A stretch of DNA of 64,000 bases from Melanocharis versteri (taxonomy: Eukaryota > Chordata > Aves > Passeriformes > Melanocharitidae), in contig VZTG01001095.1 in the NCBI GenBank assembly GCA_013397845.1, forward strand, positions 1 to 64,000. The letters run 5' to 3'. This document shows positions 1-13,400 of this stretch, in pieces (the stretch's first letter is position 1; each line of letters starts with the position of its first letter). The notes under the pieces are model-generated. The model did no database searches. It was given only the letters and a program-made list of their open reading frames with translations, and was not told where the DNA came from. Both the position numbers and the translations under genes were made by a program.

Positions 1-741
1 AAAAAAATGCTTAAAGCATCCTGGAACTTGAGAAAGCAAAGTACCTGAAGTAGTAAAATACAAGTCATCTGGTCTTTAGAAACAAACTGAGCAAAAAGGC
101 AGTGATCTTTTTGTGCCACAAACTGTCAAGAAGTGGTCAGTATTAACAGTTATACAAAATATTTTGGTCTGAATGTGGCACTAGAGTACTGTTAGAAAAA
201 ATCATTGGTACAATATTGAGAACAAACAATGGAAGCCCGGCAGTTCTATAACAGGTTCCCCTTAGACACTTCCATTTTCATACCATAAGTTAATTGGTGA
301 CTCTTCTCATAGTCACAGGTCTGTATCACAAAGTATCCCACTTACTCTTTGAATCTGGAAGTCATGGATCTACTGAGATGGGAATCTCACATCCCAGGAG
401 GAACGGTTGGAACAAGGAAAATGGCAAAAACCAAATGAGCCTGCAATGCTACTCCATCTCCAACACACTTACACTCAGTGTTCTCCCTTCACAAAGAACA
501 AGAACAGAGACAAGGAGCGCCTATAAATGTATTTTGAGTTACATTGCTAAGGGATGCTAAGTGGGCTTTGTGCATTAGATGCTTCCTCTGATCTAGAAAA
601 CATTAGATTTGGGAGTAGAATACCCTGATTATTATCATATAGAGTTCCAATTTTACATGAAAATTGCTAGGAGAACAAATAGTTACTTACTGTTATTTAA
701 TTCAAATATATTTACTCATTTCCCAAGGGAAATAATATTAC
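1..741. other. ADGRV1 intron (3' side), no feature recognised
   Basis: This is the intron after the exon at 742. I see AT-rich sequence with no Calx-beta coding match on the minus strand and no repeat I can name. Confidence 0.6.
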
Positions 742-1589
742 CTGCAATAATTACTGTTGCAAAAGCAGCAAATCCATATTCATCCTTTCCTTCCACAATC
801 TGAGCTCCATATTCAGGATTTGAGAGGAAAACATAAAATGATTCCTGTCCTTCAGGCTCATCATCATCAAAAATTTTTATGCACACCTGGCTTTCAGTTT
901 CTCCATCCAGCAAAGTCAGAGAGACTGTCTGTTCTTCAAAATCTTCTCCTTCCATTGCCCAAGTGAAGTTTGATTTTCCATAAACAGTTCCAAAAGGATA
1001 CAAATCTATTCCATTCTGTGCACTCACTCCCCCAAAGGTTTTAACAGTTATTTTAATATCACCAGTAAATCCCTTGGTCCTTCTGATCTGAAGCACTGCT
1101 GTGTTGGAGGTATTGTTGTTTGTATCTTCTTCAACATAAATAAACTCTGGCCCCAAACTTAGTATTCCATGAAAAATATCATTAGCCAGGATATTAACTG
1201 TTGCAACACTGAAAGCTGGATTTAAACGGGGACTCCAGTCAAGGTTCACAGGTTGAACATCCAGAATTTCCACAGAAGTCAAATTTACAAAAAAAAATTC
1301 TAGTATTTCAGACACAGTGTCATCAATTATTGATATTTCTATCACTGCATTTATCTGAAAATGTAAAAACATAAGCTCTCCATTGTAGATGGGTATAAAG
1401 TCTTCTAGTGGTTTGGCACTTCCTGGAATGGTCTGATATGTCAGTTTAGTGAGATTACTTTGAAAACCGAACAATCTTTGGACATGTAGTCTGACTACCT
1501 GGACATCTTCTTCAACTGAAACTGATCTTGAGTTCAGCTCAAACTGGAAGATCCCCATTGGCTCAATTACAGCTATCGTAAATCCTGAT
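742..1589 (-). CDS. ADGRV1: ADGRV1 exon: 848-bp, two Calx-beta units
   Basis: This is the longest exon in the window (phase 2 to 1). Unit one: [45 protein letters not shown] and ILANDI. Unit two: [40 protein letters not shown] and [15 protein letters not shown]. The Ser/Thr-rich linker I remember between these units in the human protein is absent. The donor is gtaatat. Confidence 0.95.
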
Positions 1590-4439
1590 CTGAAACAGAA
1601 ACAATATCACATTGAGAGAGGAAATACAAATAATGAAAAGTAGAACAATCAAGCATAATAATTTTCAGTGAGCAATCAATGATGGCTGTAAGAAAGTGGA
1701 TTAAAAAATGTGTAACAGTAGAGGGAAGAAATAGCAACCATACAAAGCAAGACATAAAGAGGTTCCCTAAAAAATGTTTTTGCAATGTTTGGATTGAACA
1801 GCCTTCCACAGGCTTAATGCAAACTAAGTCAGGACAGGATACTGAGTAAATGATAAATAAAGTATGGTCTTCTTGACAAAACAGAGAGGCAAATGAAAGT
1901 AGGTCTTCCTACTGTGGACATAATACAGGAAGATAATACAGCCACTACAAGTAATACTAGTTTTAAACACTGAACAAACCTCCTATACCAAGGGAGAGCT
2001 ATGAAGTAGACAGATGCTAGCAGGTCTACAGTTTTAGCCAGGAAGCTAGAGAAGGACAGGAAGTTATTTTAAAATATACAGTAAGGCTTTGAAATACTGC
2101 TTCTTTACAATATTACTCAACGTATTTTTTTCCAGATCTGAGTCTTGTTATCAATATCAATTTAAGCTTCACTTTGTTCATATTAAATATTACAAAATAT
2201 TAGACTGACTCTGCTAAATCCTGTGTCATCCCCTTCTCTCCATAACTGACCCAGTATTCAATGCCAGAGGCTACCAAATGACACAACTGAAGTGAGTGGG
2301 TTTGGCTAATAGATGAGACCCTCCCATTGCGAAGGAAGCCAAAAAACCTTCAAAGTAATTGTAAGCTTTACGTTATGTGGGATGCAGTCTTAAGTTTTCT
2401 AGGAAAGGTTATTCTCATACACTCAATGTATTTGACTCACATAGTAAACATGTGCTTGAGGACTTGATTCCACAGGATGGACAAGCCTAGGAGAAAGGGT
2501 CAGTTTGAGGAATTCAGGCATCTGGTTCACTCCTGACTTCCTTCAGATTTGCCAGTGCAATTTTAACATGGTGAAGCCAATACCTTTCTCCACAGTGTCA
2601 CTCTATGTCCGTTTTTTTATACACTTTAATCTTCAATAAGGAAGAGTGAAAATAGTTTGAAGAACAGATAACAATTTAAGTGAGATGAAAAACTACTTTG
2701 ATTGAATGTAATGTTTTAATTTTTCAGACTAAAAAGGAGTTTAAATATAAATTAGGCATTTTTAGAGCATTTCTTATTTGATTTATTTTAAATAATGTTT
2801 GTCATCTAAGATCTAAATATGGATTTTTAGGGACACTGAAAATTGACAGAGTTTATTTCATTCTTCAGCTTCCTGATTAAAACTGTTGATCTCGGTTCTT
2901 CAGTTTCCTAACTGTCTCCATCACTCTAGACACATTCTAGGCACCTCAGATCCCAGTGCCAGGAAACAGACTGGAATTGAAGAAAAGCCTCCATTCCAGG
3001 CAGATCATATCTGCAGTACTGACATTTGTTTCCACGTGATACAAGACATACAAATTTATCAAAAAAGGAACTACATTTTGCTAGCTACCTATAATTTAAT
3101 AGGGATTTGTATGAGGTATATGCCTCTAAACATATCATACTTCTTACAGCATCAGTGCAACTCAAAAGTTTAAACTATATCCTTACCTCAGGCGAGCCCC
3201 ACCAGACACATTGCTGTGCACTGCCGTTAAAGTGATGGCAAATGTCTCAGGTTTATTTAGGCTTGGAGTAGCCTGAAATGAAATTACTTTACTTTCCTCC
3301 CCAGAGAAAAATACAACAGTACCTGAAAGGAGAACGATTGAGAAAGTCAAAATCACTAAACAGGAATTCTCTTTTTACCTGAGAGTATACTGACATAGGG
3401 ATTTTAGTCATAATTCCACTCCACTGAGGATAAAGAAATCTTCATGATAAGGGTCTTTCCTATATAAAGCTGTCTTTCAGGGGCATAGCATTTTGTCTAT
3501 TAAGAAAAGTTGGGGTTTTTTTCCTCATAAAGTATGTCCCTTACAGATAAAAACTGGATCACACGATTTCATTCTAATGACTCTTCATTAATAAAGGAAA
3601 CACGTAGAGGTACAAATAACTAAAAGGTGATATCATCACTTATGCAACTGTCATAGCTGTTGTCCTTGTAGCTGTACATAGCTTGTTGCAGAACTACTCA
3701 CCAAATGGAGGAGTAATATTGCCTAGTTTAACAGAGTCAGTGACTAGGTCTGGTGGGCATCTTGAAATCCAGCTAACGGTTACAGAGCCATAAACTCCTC
3801 TTCTGGTTATGACAGCATGGCCTGTCCCTGCTACAATGTTGGTGAGTCGTAATATCACAGATTCAAAGCCAACCTGTGGAAACATAGTAGTTTTTATCAG
3901 AAAATTTAATAAAAATGGACAAAAACATACATGAAAGCATAGTACCTTTTGTAAAATGGGCATCTTACAATAAGGATGCATGCATGTGGATAAATATATG
4001 TGCATGTATCTATGGACATATGAATATGTATATTTCCTTCACAGCTCTTTATTAATATTTGTAAATTTTAGATTTCTGGCAATTCAATTTGTAAGAGACG
4101 GTCCGAAGATCCCTCATCTGTCTCACGATCATCGGCGGGGATAAAGACTGAAAGACCCTAAAACTCCTAAGGGGAACGGGCACAGGAGTCCTGGCCAGGC
4201 TGAAAGGAGGGGAATGNAACTTTTCCCCGTTTGTGTTTTCTTTTGCACTCTGAGATCAGGATAACGAACCATCACGACCCCCGCTCGTGTTAGCGGATCG
4301 TGACACAATTGCAGGGAAAAGGAACAAGTATAGTGACATTTCAGTACCGAAAACAGTGAATACAGCAATCTGTGTCTCTAGTTTAGAAGAAAAATAAATT
4401 AAACCTGCCCTTAATGCTCAAAGGTAATAACTGTACTAT

Positions 4440-4473
<34 letters not shown>

Positions 4474-7400
4474 CATGTACATAGATCTAAAATAAGTTAT
4501 TAATTGTGTATCCAGTGAAAAGTAAGTTGCTGCCCATTAAATTGTTCACAAAATTATTCTTGCTACTGTGATCTACTTTTCTTTTTCTCTGAGCAGCAAA
4601 AAGGAGTGAAGATAATTTGCATATTCTAAAAGCAATGATAAATGGATATATGGTAGTATATAGTATATAATAGTCTTTCTGTAAACAGTGTATACAGAAA
4701 GACTATTCCAACTTCAGTTTCATTGCAAATTAAAAACCAGAACAATGCTTCAAGATAATTAAAATCATTAACTAAAAACTTCAATAAAATCTAAGAGTTA
4801 AAACCTCATCATTCTATTGCCTTTGCCTGACATAAAAAAAAAAGGAATGGTAGCACATATACCATATCAAAGTAGGTAAATTATCTTTTCTCACTCTCTT
4901 ACAAAATAGACAAATGGAAAATTTATCACTCAATGATTACCAAATTTACTGACATCTGCATTAACACCCAGCATATATTCCACCTCTTTTTGCACATAAT
5001 ACTGAATACATGCTACTATCTGCTTTGGGGTTGCTGTACTTACAGAAACTACATTGTCCAGATTTTCTTATTTTCCTTTAAGTCTTAGAACTCCAATTTC
5101 ATGTAAATATTTACACTATTTACATTTTATAGATGAAGAGGCCTTTTCCAACTGTATTAAAACATTACTATAAGAATTTGTATCAGAGGAAAGAATAACA
5201 TACAGTGCAAGTAATAACAGGAAAAATCTTTTCCGTCATATTGATTACAATGAAAACTTCACTGAATTCTTGTAACAGGTATCTTTATTCACAGCTAATG
5301 AAGTGTACCTTTCTTCTGTGGTAGGAACATGACACCATAACCAGGCTACTGACCTGTGAATTGGCAGCTTCCTCAGGAATAAGCAGCACAGCAGACTTTG
5401 CTATTCCTAATATTTTAGGCACATCCTTGGCACTTCCCCTAACCAGGCTTACATTAGTCAGTTCCAGAGTAAAATTCAAGCCCAGTAAAATAAATGCCTT
5501 TGAGAGAGAGAATTTAATTAGAAAGGCAGAAATTTAATTCCACTAAAAACATGTTATCCAACAGTACAAATAATTAACGGAACAATCTGCAGATTTTGTT
5601 TGCTTACATACAAAGCAGCATTTTCAAGACAAGTGTTTTGTTGATTATGTTTCTCAAAGAATTACAGTTAAGCTATCAATATTGTGAAAGTAATCTGCCA
5701 GCAGTTTGCTGGAATGTGAGTTTGTAAAGCAACTATTGCCGTTTTAAAAAGTTGTATCTGACACAGTGGGCCTTAGCTTGATTTTAATCCTTAGGATTTA
5801 AAATATTTAAAATGGTTGTAAGAGCATGTAAGGGTGGATGTAAGACTGTGATAATAATGACAAACAACCAGAAAACGCAGAGGACTGCAGGTTCATTTAT
5901 CTTCTGCTTCATTAGTCACAAATGACAGATCACTATTTAAAATCCAAAAGGGAAACTTAAGAAAATATTTGCATACATATAATAATAAGATATTGAACTG
6001 ATAGTAACACAAAGCAATGATGTAAGGAAACATTCAATATTTGAACACATGCATAGCAGTGATTTTGCAATTATTATCAGAAAATGTGATTTTCAAACCC
6101 AGTTCTACTCCATAAACAGGAAATTCATAACACCAAAACTCTCTTTTCTGTTTCTTCACAGTCAATACTAGTGAGAGTTTCGTATCTTATTTGTATTGTG
6201 ATGAAAACAAATGGAAATAGATATCATAGGAGCTAAAAGAGTAATACACACCTGGTTGCTTATTGGCACTCTTTTTACTCCAAAGCTGGCACCATCCTTT
6301 ATTGTGAGGAATCCCACCTCATTCTCGGGTTCAATTAGTGCTTCTTCATGAAGGGATATGACACGGTACTCAACCATCACTTCTCCAAACGCCCCAGCAT
6401 GCCGAGTTACATTAATCTGAACATATCGATCCAGGGTTTTTTCTACCAATACTGACTGCTGATCAGAGTACAGGGCAAACACTCCATAAGGATCGTCATT
6501 TGCAAACACTGTGATCTTTGAAATTCCTTTCTCGTGGTCTAAATCTGCTCCACCTTCCACTGAAATCAGCTGTACCTCATAGTTTTCATCCAGTTCGGGC
6601 ACATCATCAGGTAACAGGTAGATAATTATCTCAGCTATACTCTGCTGGTCAGCAATGACAACAGATCCCTCTGTCTCAAGGAAGTCACCTGTGATGTCAG
6701 ATTCACTACATATTTCCCAGTAAACCTGAAATGAGTATAGAAAATGCAAACCATAAAAGAAAGAAAAATTACCTCCAAAGGCAGAAACTTGCATATTCAG
6801 GAGTCAGTATAGACAGGATATGGAACAGACTGCTTTTAAATAGGTAAAATAAAAGTTGCTTTGAGTATCATAGGAAAAATATCCTGTCCCACACACTACC
6901 TTTCAAAAGAGTGGCTTATCCCATTAACAGTACTATGAATACAAATATCGCCTTTGTCTAGTTTCAGAAGATTTATGCAAAACCATGTGGAATCTATGAA
7001 CATTTTTCAGAAACTATTTCTATTTTCACACCAAAACACCCTTGCTGTTTTGTTCTGTTTCCAATATTCTTCACATAAGGAAGGAATGAAGAACTCTCAT
7101 TAAACACAGAAGATGCTTCTATTAGTTGATCAATTTATTGTAAATTAAATTATTTCCTGTTAAAACGCTAACTTCTAAACAACTTCAGGTAAAAAACAAT
7201 GTGCATGATGGTTCAGAAAAGTCTGATTCTGCCTAAAAAATGTAAAGTGTGATGATATTAAAGAAAACTCACTATGAAAGTATTCTGTCTTCTGTTCTCA
7301 CATCAAAAGCAAATGGGGAGAGGAAGAAAGCGAGAGCAGCATGGCATTATTGTTTTTCTTTTATTTCCCCTGACCAGAGAAAACTGAATTTTACTCTCCA

Positions 7401-10400
7401 AACCACAACTACTAGAGATAAGCCCTTCCTAATATCAGTCTAAAAGGCAACATTAAAAAAAAAAAAATTTACAAACAAGCAATTGAAAGGCACAAAAAAA
7501 GATATTTTTCCATACATCGACACTGAGGGTGATTTCAGACTATACTGTTCATTAGGAAAAGAGTGAGAATACCGTTATGTTCCCCCGAACGCCTTGAATT
7601 CGTTTGACAAACAGTGTAATACTTTGTGGCCCTTCGTCTCCCGAGGGTTCTGCATAGTTACTCTCAGTTAATGATTCAGGAGCAAACTGTACAATTCCAT
7701 TGGGATCACCAAACTTCTCTATCTGTAAAAAAGTAAACAAACATGTGAAAAACTAGAAATGTAGTGTGAGTTGTATTCTTGTTCCACCGAGATTTTCACT
7801 GCTAGATGCTACACGGGCACATATCTGTTAGTTCTAAAGACAGCAGAGAAAGTTTTGCACGTCCCTTTTTCAGTTTTCAGTTCCCCTGTCCAAGAAGAAA
7901 AATAACAGAGTTTTATTTCAAATGCTGCATCTGAATATTTTGATGCTAAAGCAGGAAATGCTCAGGCACCTTGAGCTATTATACTGAAATTCTTCTAAAA
8001 CTATCAGTTTGCAAACTCAGCGCTATGGGAAAGAGAGCTCATCCACATCCATCTGTGTGAACCATTACCTGCAACAAGAGTTTGGGGTGGCCTGACTTCC
8101 TGAGGGGACTGTGGAAATAAGAGCTAATTTCATCAATACCTTACAGACCATACAGTGAAATAAAAATACAATTTCTAGGAGAGTTTTTTTTGAGGGCTTC
8201 TTACAGCAGCCTTATAAATATTTCCTTAGTTGCAGTACCCCTAGAGCACTCATTTGTCTTTCATAACTCCCTTTGCCTTCTCTCAAAAAATATCTGCATT
8301 TCTCTTGCACTGTGAGAAGTCAGATTTTCTCCTTTCCTCTGAACAAATGTCAAGAATGACAACACCCACTTTTCTTACAGCTGCTGAGGGGTCAGGGCCT
8401 GGTGCTATGTGGGTATGTCCAGATCACCATAATCTACCACACACACGGTGGTTGGTGCAGGCCAAGCAGTACAGCCTGGAGAGTTTGTCCATCACTGCTT
8501 TTTGCTGTCTCAGGATTTGGGGAGGAGTATGTGTGTGGATGATTTGTCCATCATTGTTTTTCCTTCGCTCAGGGAAAAAAGACATTTTTTCTTTGTCTCA
8601 GTGGAGCTTTGGTGGTAAGCACTTTTTGTGTGTAAATCACCATCTCTTTTGTATACCTTTGTCATTAATATTGTTGCTGTTACTGTTTGTTCCTCATTTC
8701 ATTGGTATTTTCAAGTAAATTTTTCTTATCTTGACTCAAACGCTGCTTTTTGTCTCCCTCTAACTAGAGGGGGTAGGGGAAGGGAAGCAGTTGAGTGGAG
8801 TTTAATTTCCAGCCGAGTTTAAACCAAAACAGATGACAAACATATTGACATATAGAAATGTGGGCACAATCCATGCTCTCTCCAAAGAGAACTATAGAAA
8901 ACTGCAAACAAGAGAGCTTACTCAGTGCTTTTATACCAAATTTGACTGATAGATTCTCTGCCCTCTTTCTTTCAGAATTGAACATAATATACCACAATAG
9001 TGCAAATGTCAAAAAAGCCAAATGACTAAGTAATCATCATGATTAATTTTTAAAAGCTTTGAAGGATATACCAATATCAATATACAAATACCAATATTAA
9101 CAGAAATCTCTTAAGAAAAAGAAGCAAAAATAACTTACTATTAGTGTAATGCTGTTTGCCTTAGAATCTATTTCTGTTTCACCCTTCATAAGGCTTAGTC
9201 GAATAATGAAGGTTTCCTGAACTTCAACTTCTTCATGAGGATAGATTTGTAGATTAATTGTTCTCAGACCTCCTTCTCCTTCTTCAAAATAGAATGATCC
9301 ATTTACGGGGTCACCAATGTCACTATTCAGGGGAGACAAAATCTCCTCTGAATTAGGTCCCAAAATGTCCCAGTTAATCTGTGGAAGAGATCAGTTTCAG
9401 ATTTAGAGGGTTGATATGTTATAACAGCATCCTCAGGGGAGAAATGACAGAGTACCAAAAGTATTTAGCTGTGTTTAAATCTTTGCTGTTAATACAGGAT
9501 ACAAAACAGTCTTAATTAATTCTATGGGGCAAAATACAGAAGCCTTTTAAAAAGTAAACAAGACAATTTAGAAATGAGAATTTTAAGTGTTAGTCACCAT
9601 GCCAGTTTCTTAAATTCTAGATGTTAGTAACAGAAAATAAACTAAGATTTCTTTAGCACATAGCAAGAATCACACAGGCCAGTGTCTATTTCTCTTCCCT
9701 TTCATGACTTGTTTTGCAAAACTTCCCACATGAGTACTCATGATCAAAACTATTTCCCTTTGAAGTGTGATGTCAAGTCTGAAATGACAAATATTTTCTA
9801 TCATAAAAGCTTTTAATCCTTCAGATTACAAAGAAAATTATGAATTCTTCATATTTCTTCAACCTGATTGAAAGCTATAGCACTTCCAGCAATTCCCACA
9901 AATTAGATTGCTTTTAAGAAGGTCATATTCAGCGCTTTACAATTATTATTTTGGTAACTTAAGTGTTTTCTAGTTTCCTTCAATGACTTTTAGAAAAAGT
10001 CAAAGACTGAGGCAGTTTTTATACGCGGAGAAGAGTAGTTCATGACTTTTAATGCAAATTTTCCAATTATTTGACAAGACTGTGAAAGGCTCGCCATGTT
10101 TTATATTTATATCTTCATAAGTGGTCTGTATGGAGTAAAAAAATACTCTAGAAAACTCACAGTAAGCAATTTCCTGAATTAAATTAAACTAGTAGTAGTA
10201 TATGAAGTTAACCATAATTTTGGTGGGATTAGGAGCTAGCTCAGAACAATGTCACAATACCATTATAAAAGAAGGCAAGCAGGAGAAGAAAGATGAGTTT
10301 AAAAGGGTAACAACATTTTCTGTTATACTGCAGCTATATGCAATTCATGTTTAATAAAAAGCTGTAATTATCCTATTAGAAATCAGTCACTAAGCAAGCT

Positions 10401-13400
10401 CTCAAAGCAAAATGCAGGAGCTTTTTGACGTAGTCACTGGAAAACTTTCTGTCTTTGATAGGCAAGGCCCACCTGCGCCTCCACCAACCGTCCAGTCCTT
10501 TCCAACACCAGGGACACTGTTGTGGTTGCATCAGGGTTGGGAAGAGTAATTTGGCTTTGGTTGAGAAATCGCACCATGCCCTGGGGAGAGTCACTTTTCG
10601 CAATGGTGACCTGGCTCACCAGGTGGAGCCCCAGGACTGCTCCACCAGTGGCTCCTGTCAGTTGGATTTCAAACTGCTCTGCAAATTCACTGCACAGAAA
10701 AAGAAAAAGACATTCTGAGATACTGGAGAGAAAAGAAAAATATTAAAACTGTACTTAGTAATTCAATCATGCATCCAACTGGATCTGTTTAAAGGAATAA
10801 AGAAATCATCTCCATAGGTGCAATGTAGAAGATTTTTTCTATTTGCACAGAACAGTGATATCCGAAATAAAAATAATATTCTATTTTCTACTAGTGTTAA
10901 GTTAAACAAAAATATGGAAAAATATTTTATTCTTCAGCAGTACTGCTGACACCAACATTTCTTAAAATGTAATTTAAAACCGTATTTGATTGCTTACTAT
11001 TTAACAGGAACTATGACACTAATATAACAGCTTCTTTTTCCCCCTTTAGGTGATTTTCTGCCTTAGTTGATTTTTTATCTCTGCAGAAATTTGTTTTTCA
11101 ATTCCAGCTCTATACATGCATATGTGTAGATTTTTTAGTGCATGGTAAAAAAGACTTTATCAGAAGTAAAGTGGTGAATAAATATCTGAAAATTTAATTA
11201 CCTTTCTTCATCATTTATAATAGAGATATAAATAAAAGACTGGTTCTGTCCATGATAAAAAATGACAGTATTATTATGGATGACATAGTCAACATCAGGA
11301 AGTGCAGAAATACTTCGAGAAAGAAAACCAGCTGTGACATTGCCATAAGTTCCACGTTTTCTCAAGACAGGAATCATGATTAATCCAGCATCCTCTTCCA
11401 CTACAAAAATAATTGAGAAAAAGTTACGTTATTTCAAAATTTATGCCATAGCCTTATCTTCTAAACTACAGTGAGAACTTAAGGTAAACTTACCCTGTAG
11501 AAGGACATACTGTGGATCAAATTCTATGACACCTTCAGCATTGTCATTTTTTGCAATAGTGACCCATACTGTGGAGATATGTCCTATTATTGGAGGTTGA
11601 TCCACCTGTAGACCATACTCTCTTACAGTAAAATCAAATCCACTTGCAAGAACATTAAAAAAAAATAAAACATAAAAATATATTTTAAACTTCTTGTGAA
11701 AGTATAAAGATGTGTGCATGACAATTTGTCAATTACTGCAAGTACCTTTATTTTCTGACAGTTATTACTGAAGACTTTATTGTCACATTTTTTCATACTA
11801 TTGTGTTTACAAGAATATTGGTTTGTTCACAGAAATGTGTCTTTCATTTGTTCCTTCTCATTTCATCTTTTTATTGAAATTTCTTGCAACTTGGCAATTT
11901 GTATCTAACGTATGGATTTTAAGCTTTAATAATCTTAATCAGCAACATCTTTATACTAATGTTAAAATAATTTGGTTTACCATACATCCATTTTCTATTA
12001 TGATTACAAGTATAGCTGTCTTACAAAATTTTACAGTAAAATATATGAAATGTCTAGCAGTGACTTTGTGCAGGTAGGTCAGAATCCAAATATAGTTTGT
12101 TTTTCTAGTTTGTTTTTCTGCTTGTAATAAATCAATGCGGAATTTTAACTTTACCTTCCTTGGAGTTCCACTTCAGTAATCATCACTGAAAAGTTTTCAG
12201 GACCTTCAGGAAAGTCATCATCATGAATTTCAATCGAAATAATTTTACTTTCCTCCTCTGGTTCAAACACCATTTCCCTTACTGTGGGAGTAAAATCCAT
12301 TCCTCCCTCTGCAGTCCCATTTCTTATCTGAAAGCAAAGACGCACTCTGCCATAGGATCCCCTGGAACGCACAACAGTGACGTTAACCTGAGGGAAAGAG
12401 AATATTTTTTTTTTAAAAATGGCTTTGTTTTCTGTTACAGTTGCCTTTAGGAGATGTTCTAAAGGCACCTTTTCAATGGTTTTGTCAGGTAACAATAATT
12501 TGATTCATCAACTACAGATTACACATAATTTAGCAGATAGCCTCAGTCATTTTAGAGACTGGTATCTTTTCTTTCTAAAGTTGAACACAATTCTAGCAAC
12601 CATGTTGATATCTATCAGTAATTTTACATAAGAAATATTTTTAATCCAATACCCATTTTTCATCTTCTGTTGTTTGCAATAGTTCATGGGAAAATGTAAA
12701 CTCTCCATATGGATAATCACTGGCGGCCATGGTAATATTTGCTGTCCTGCTAGATTCATTTATGAGTCCTCCATCACTGATTCTGGTTAGTTGAAACTGG
12801 TAGTAATGCTTCTCCTCAGGACAGTTGTCATCTACAGCCTATGGAAAAGAACCAATAACAGCTAAAAGGATTTAAACCATTTACAGGGAGAGAGGTATAA
12901 CTAATTTCTAGCCAATATCCTAAGAAAAAAAGAGAAAGTACTCGAAATAGCTACTGATATCAGATCTCTCATATACCTGTATTAGAACAACTGCTGCAGA
13001 CTGCCTATCTCGCATGGTCAAGGTCCCCGATACCTCAATAAATTCTGTCTGATGAGGAGGTGTTATATTCCAATATATTATGATCTCCCCAAAAATCCCT
13101 GGGCCACGTACCAGGCTGCAGGTAAGGACACAAACATAGATTTTATTTTTACCTTTAGTATTTAATATCCAATACAGAGATAGTATATCATACTGGTCTG
13201 CATGTAAGAAATCTTATGAGCACTATGAAAGCTTAAGTTTTAATGTACTTAATCACTATTAAGAAGATGAGAATTCCCTTTTCATGCATTTTCTGAACAC
13301 CTCTGAAGTTCTCTTTTATTTCTCTGTTTTGGGAGGCATCTCAAGCTGTATTTTTATGAAGAAGTCTTTCAAGTTTCTTTCCATTTGTAGCCCAAAGACG

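Noticed and set aside
1..741. A further ADGRV1 exon at the left edge of the window
   Set aside because: I looked for the continuation after the exon ending at 742 and found no matching translation with splice sites; it probably lies below position 1.
4273..4305. TCACGA/TCGTGA inverted repeat as an operator or terminator hairpin
   Set aside because: It lies at the end of a retroviral LTR in a bird intron; bacterial-style signals do not apply.
4129..4368. Minus-strand open frame across the CpG-rich block with an n
   Set aside because: It lies over the solo LTR and its flank; no protein family is recognised.
8254..8718. 154-residue plus-strand open frame
   Set aside because: No recognisable domain, no splice or promoter context, and it overlaps the possible LTR remnant.
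12619..12652. Continuation of exon 12653-12838 past the gtattg donor
   Set aside because: The frame stops after a few codons, and the next exon (VNVTVVRS) joins in phase at this donor.
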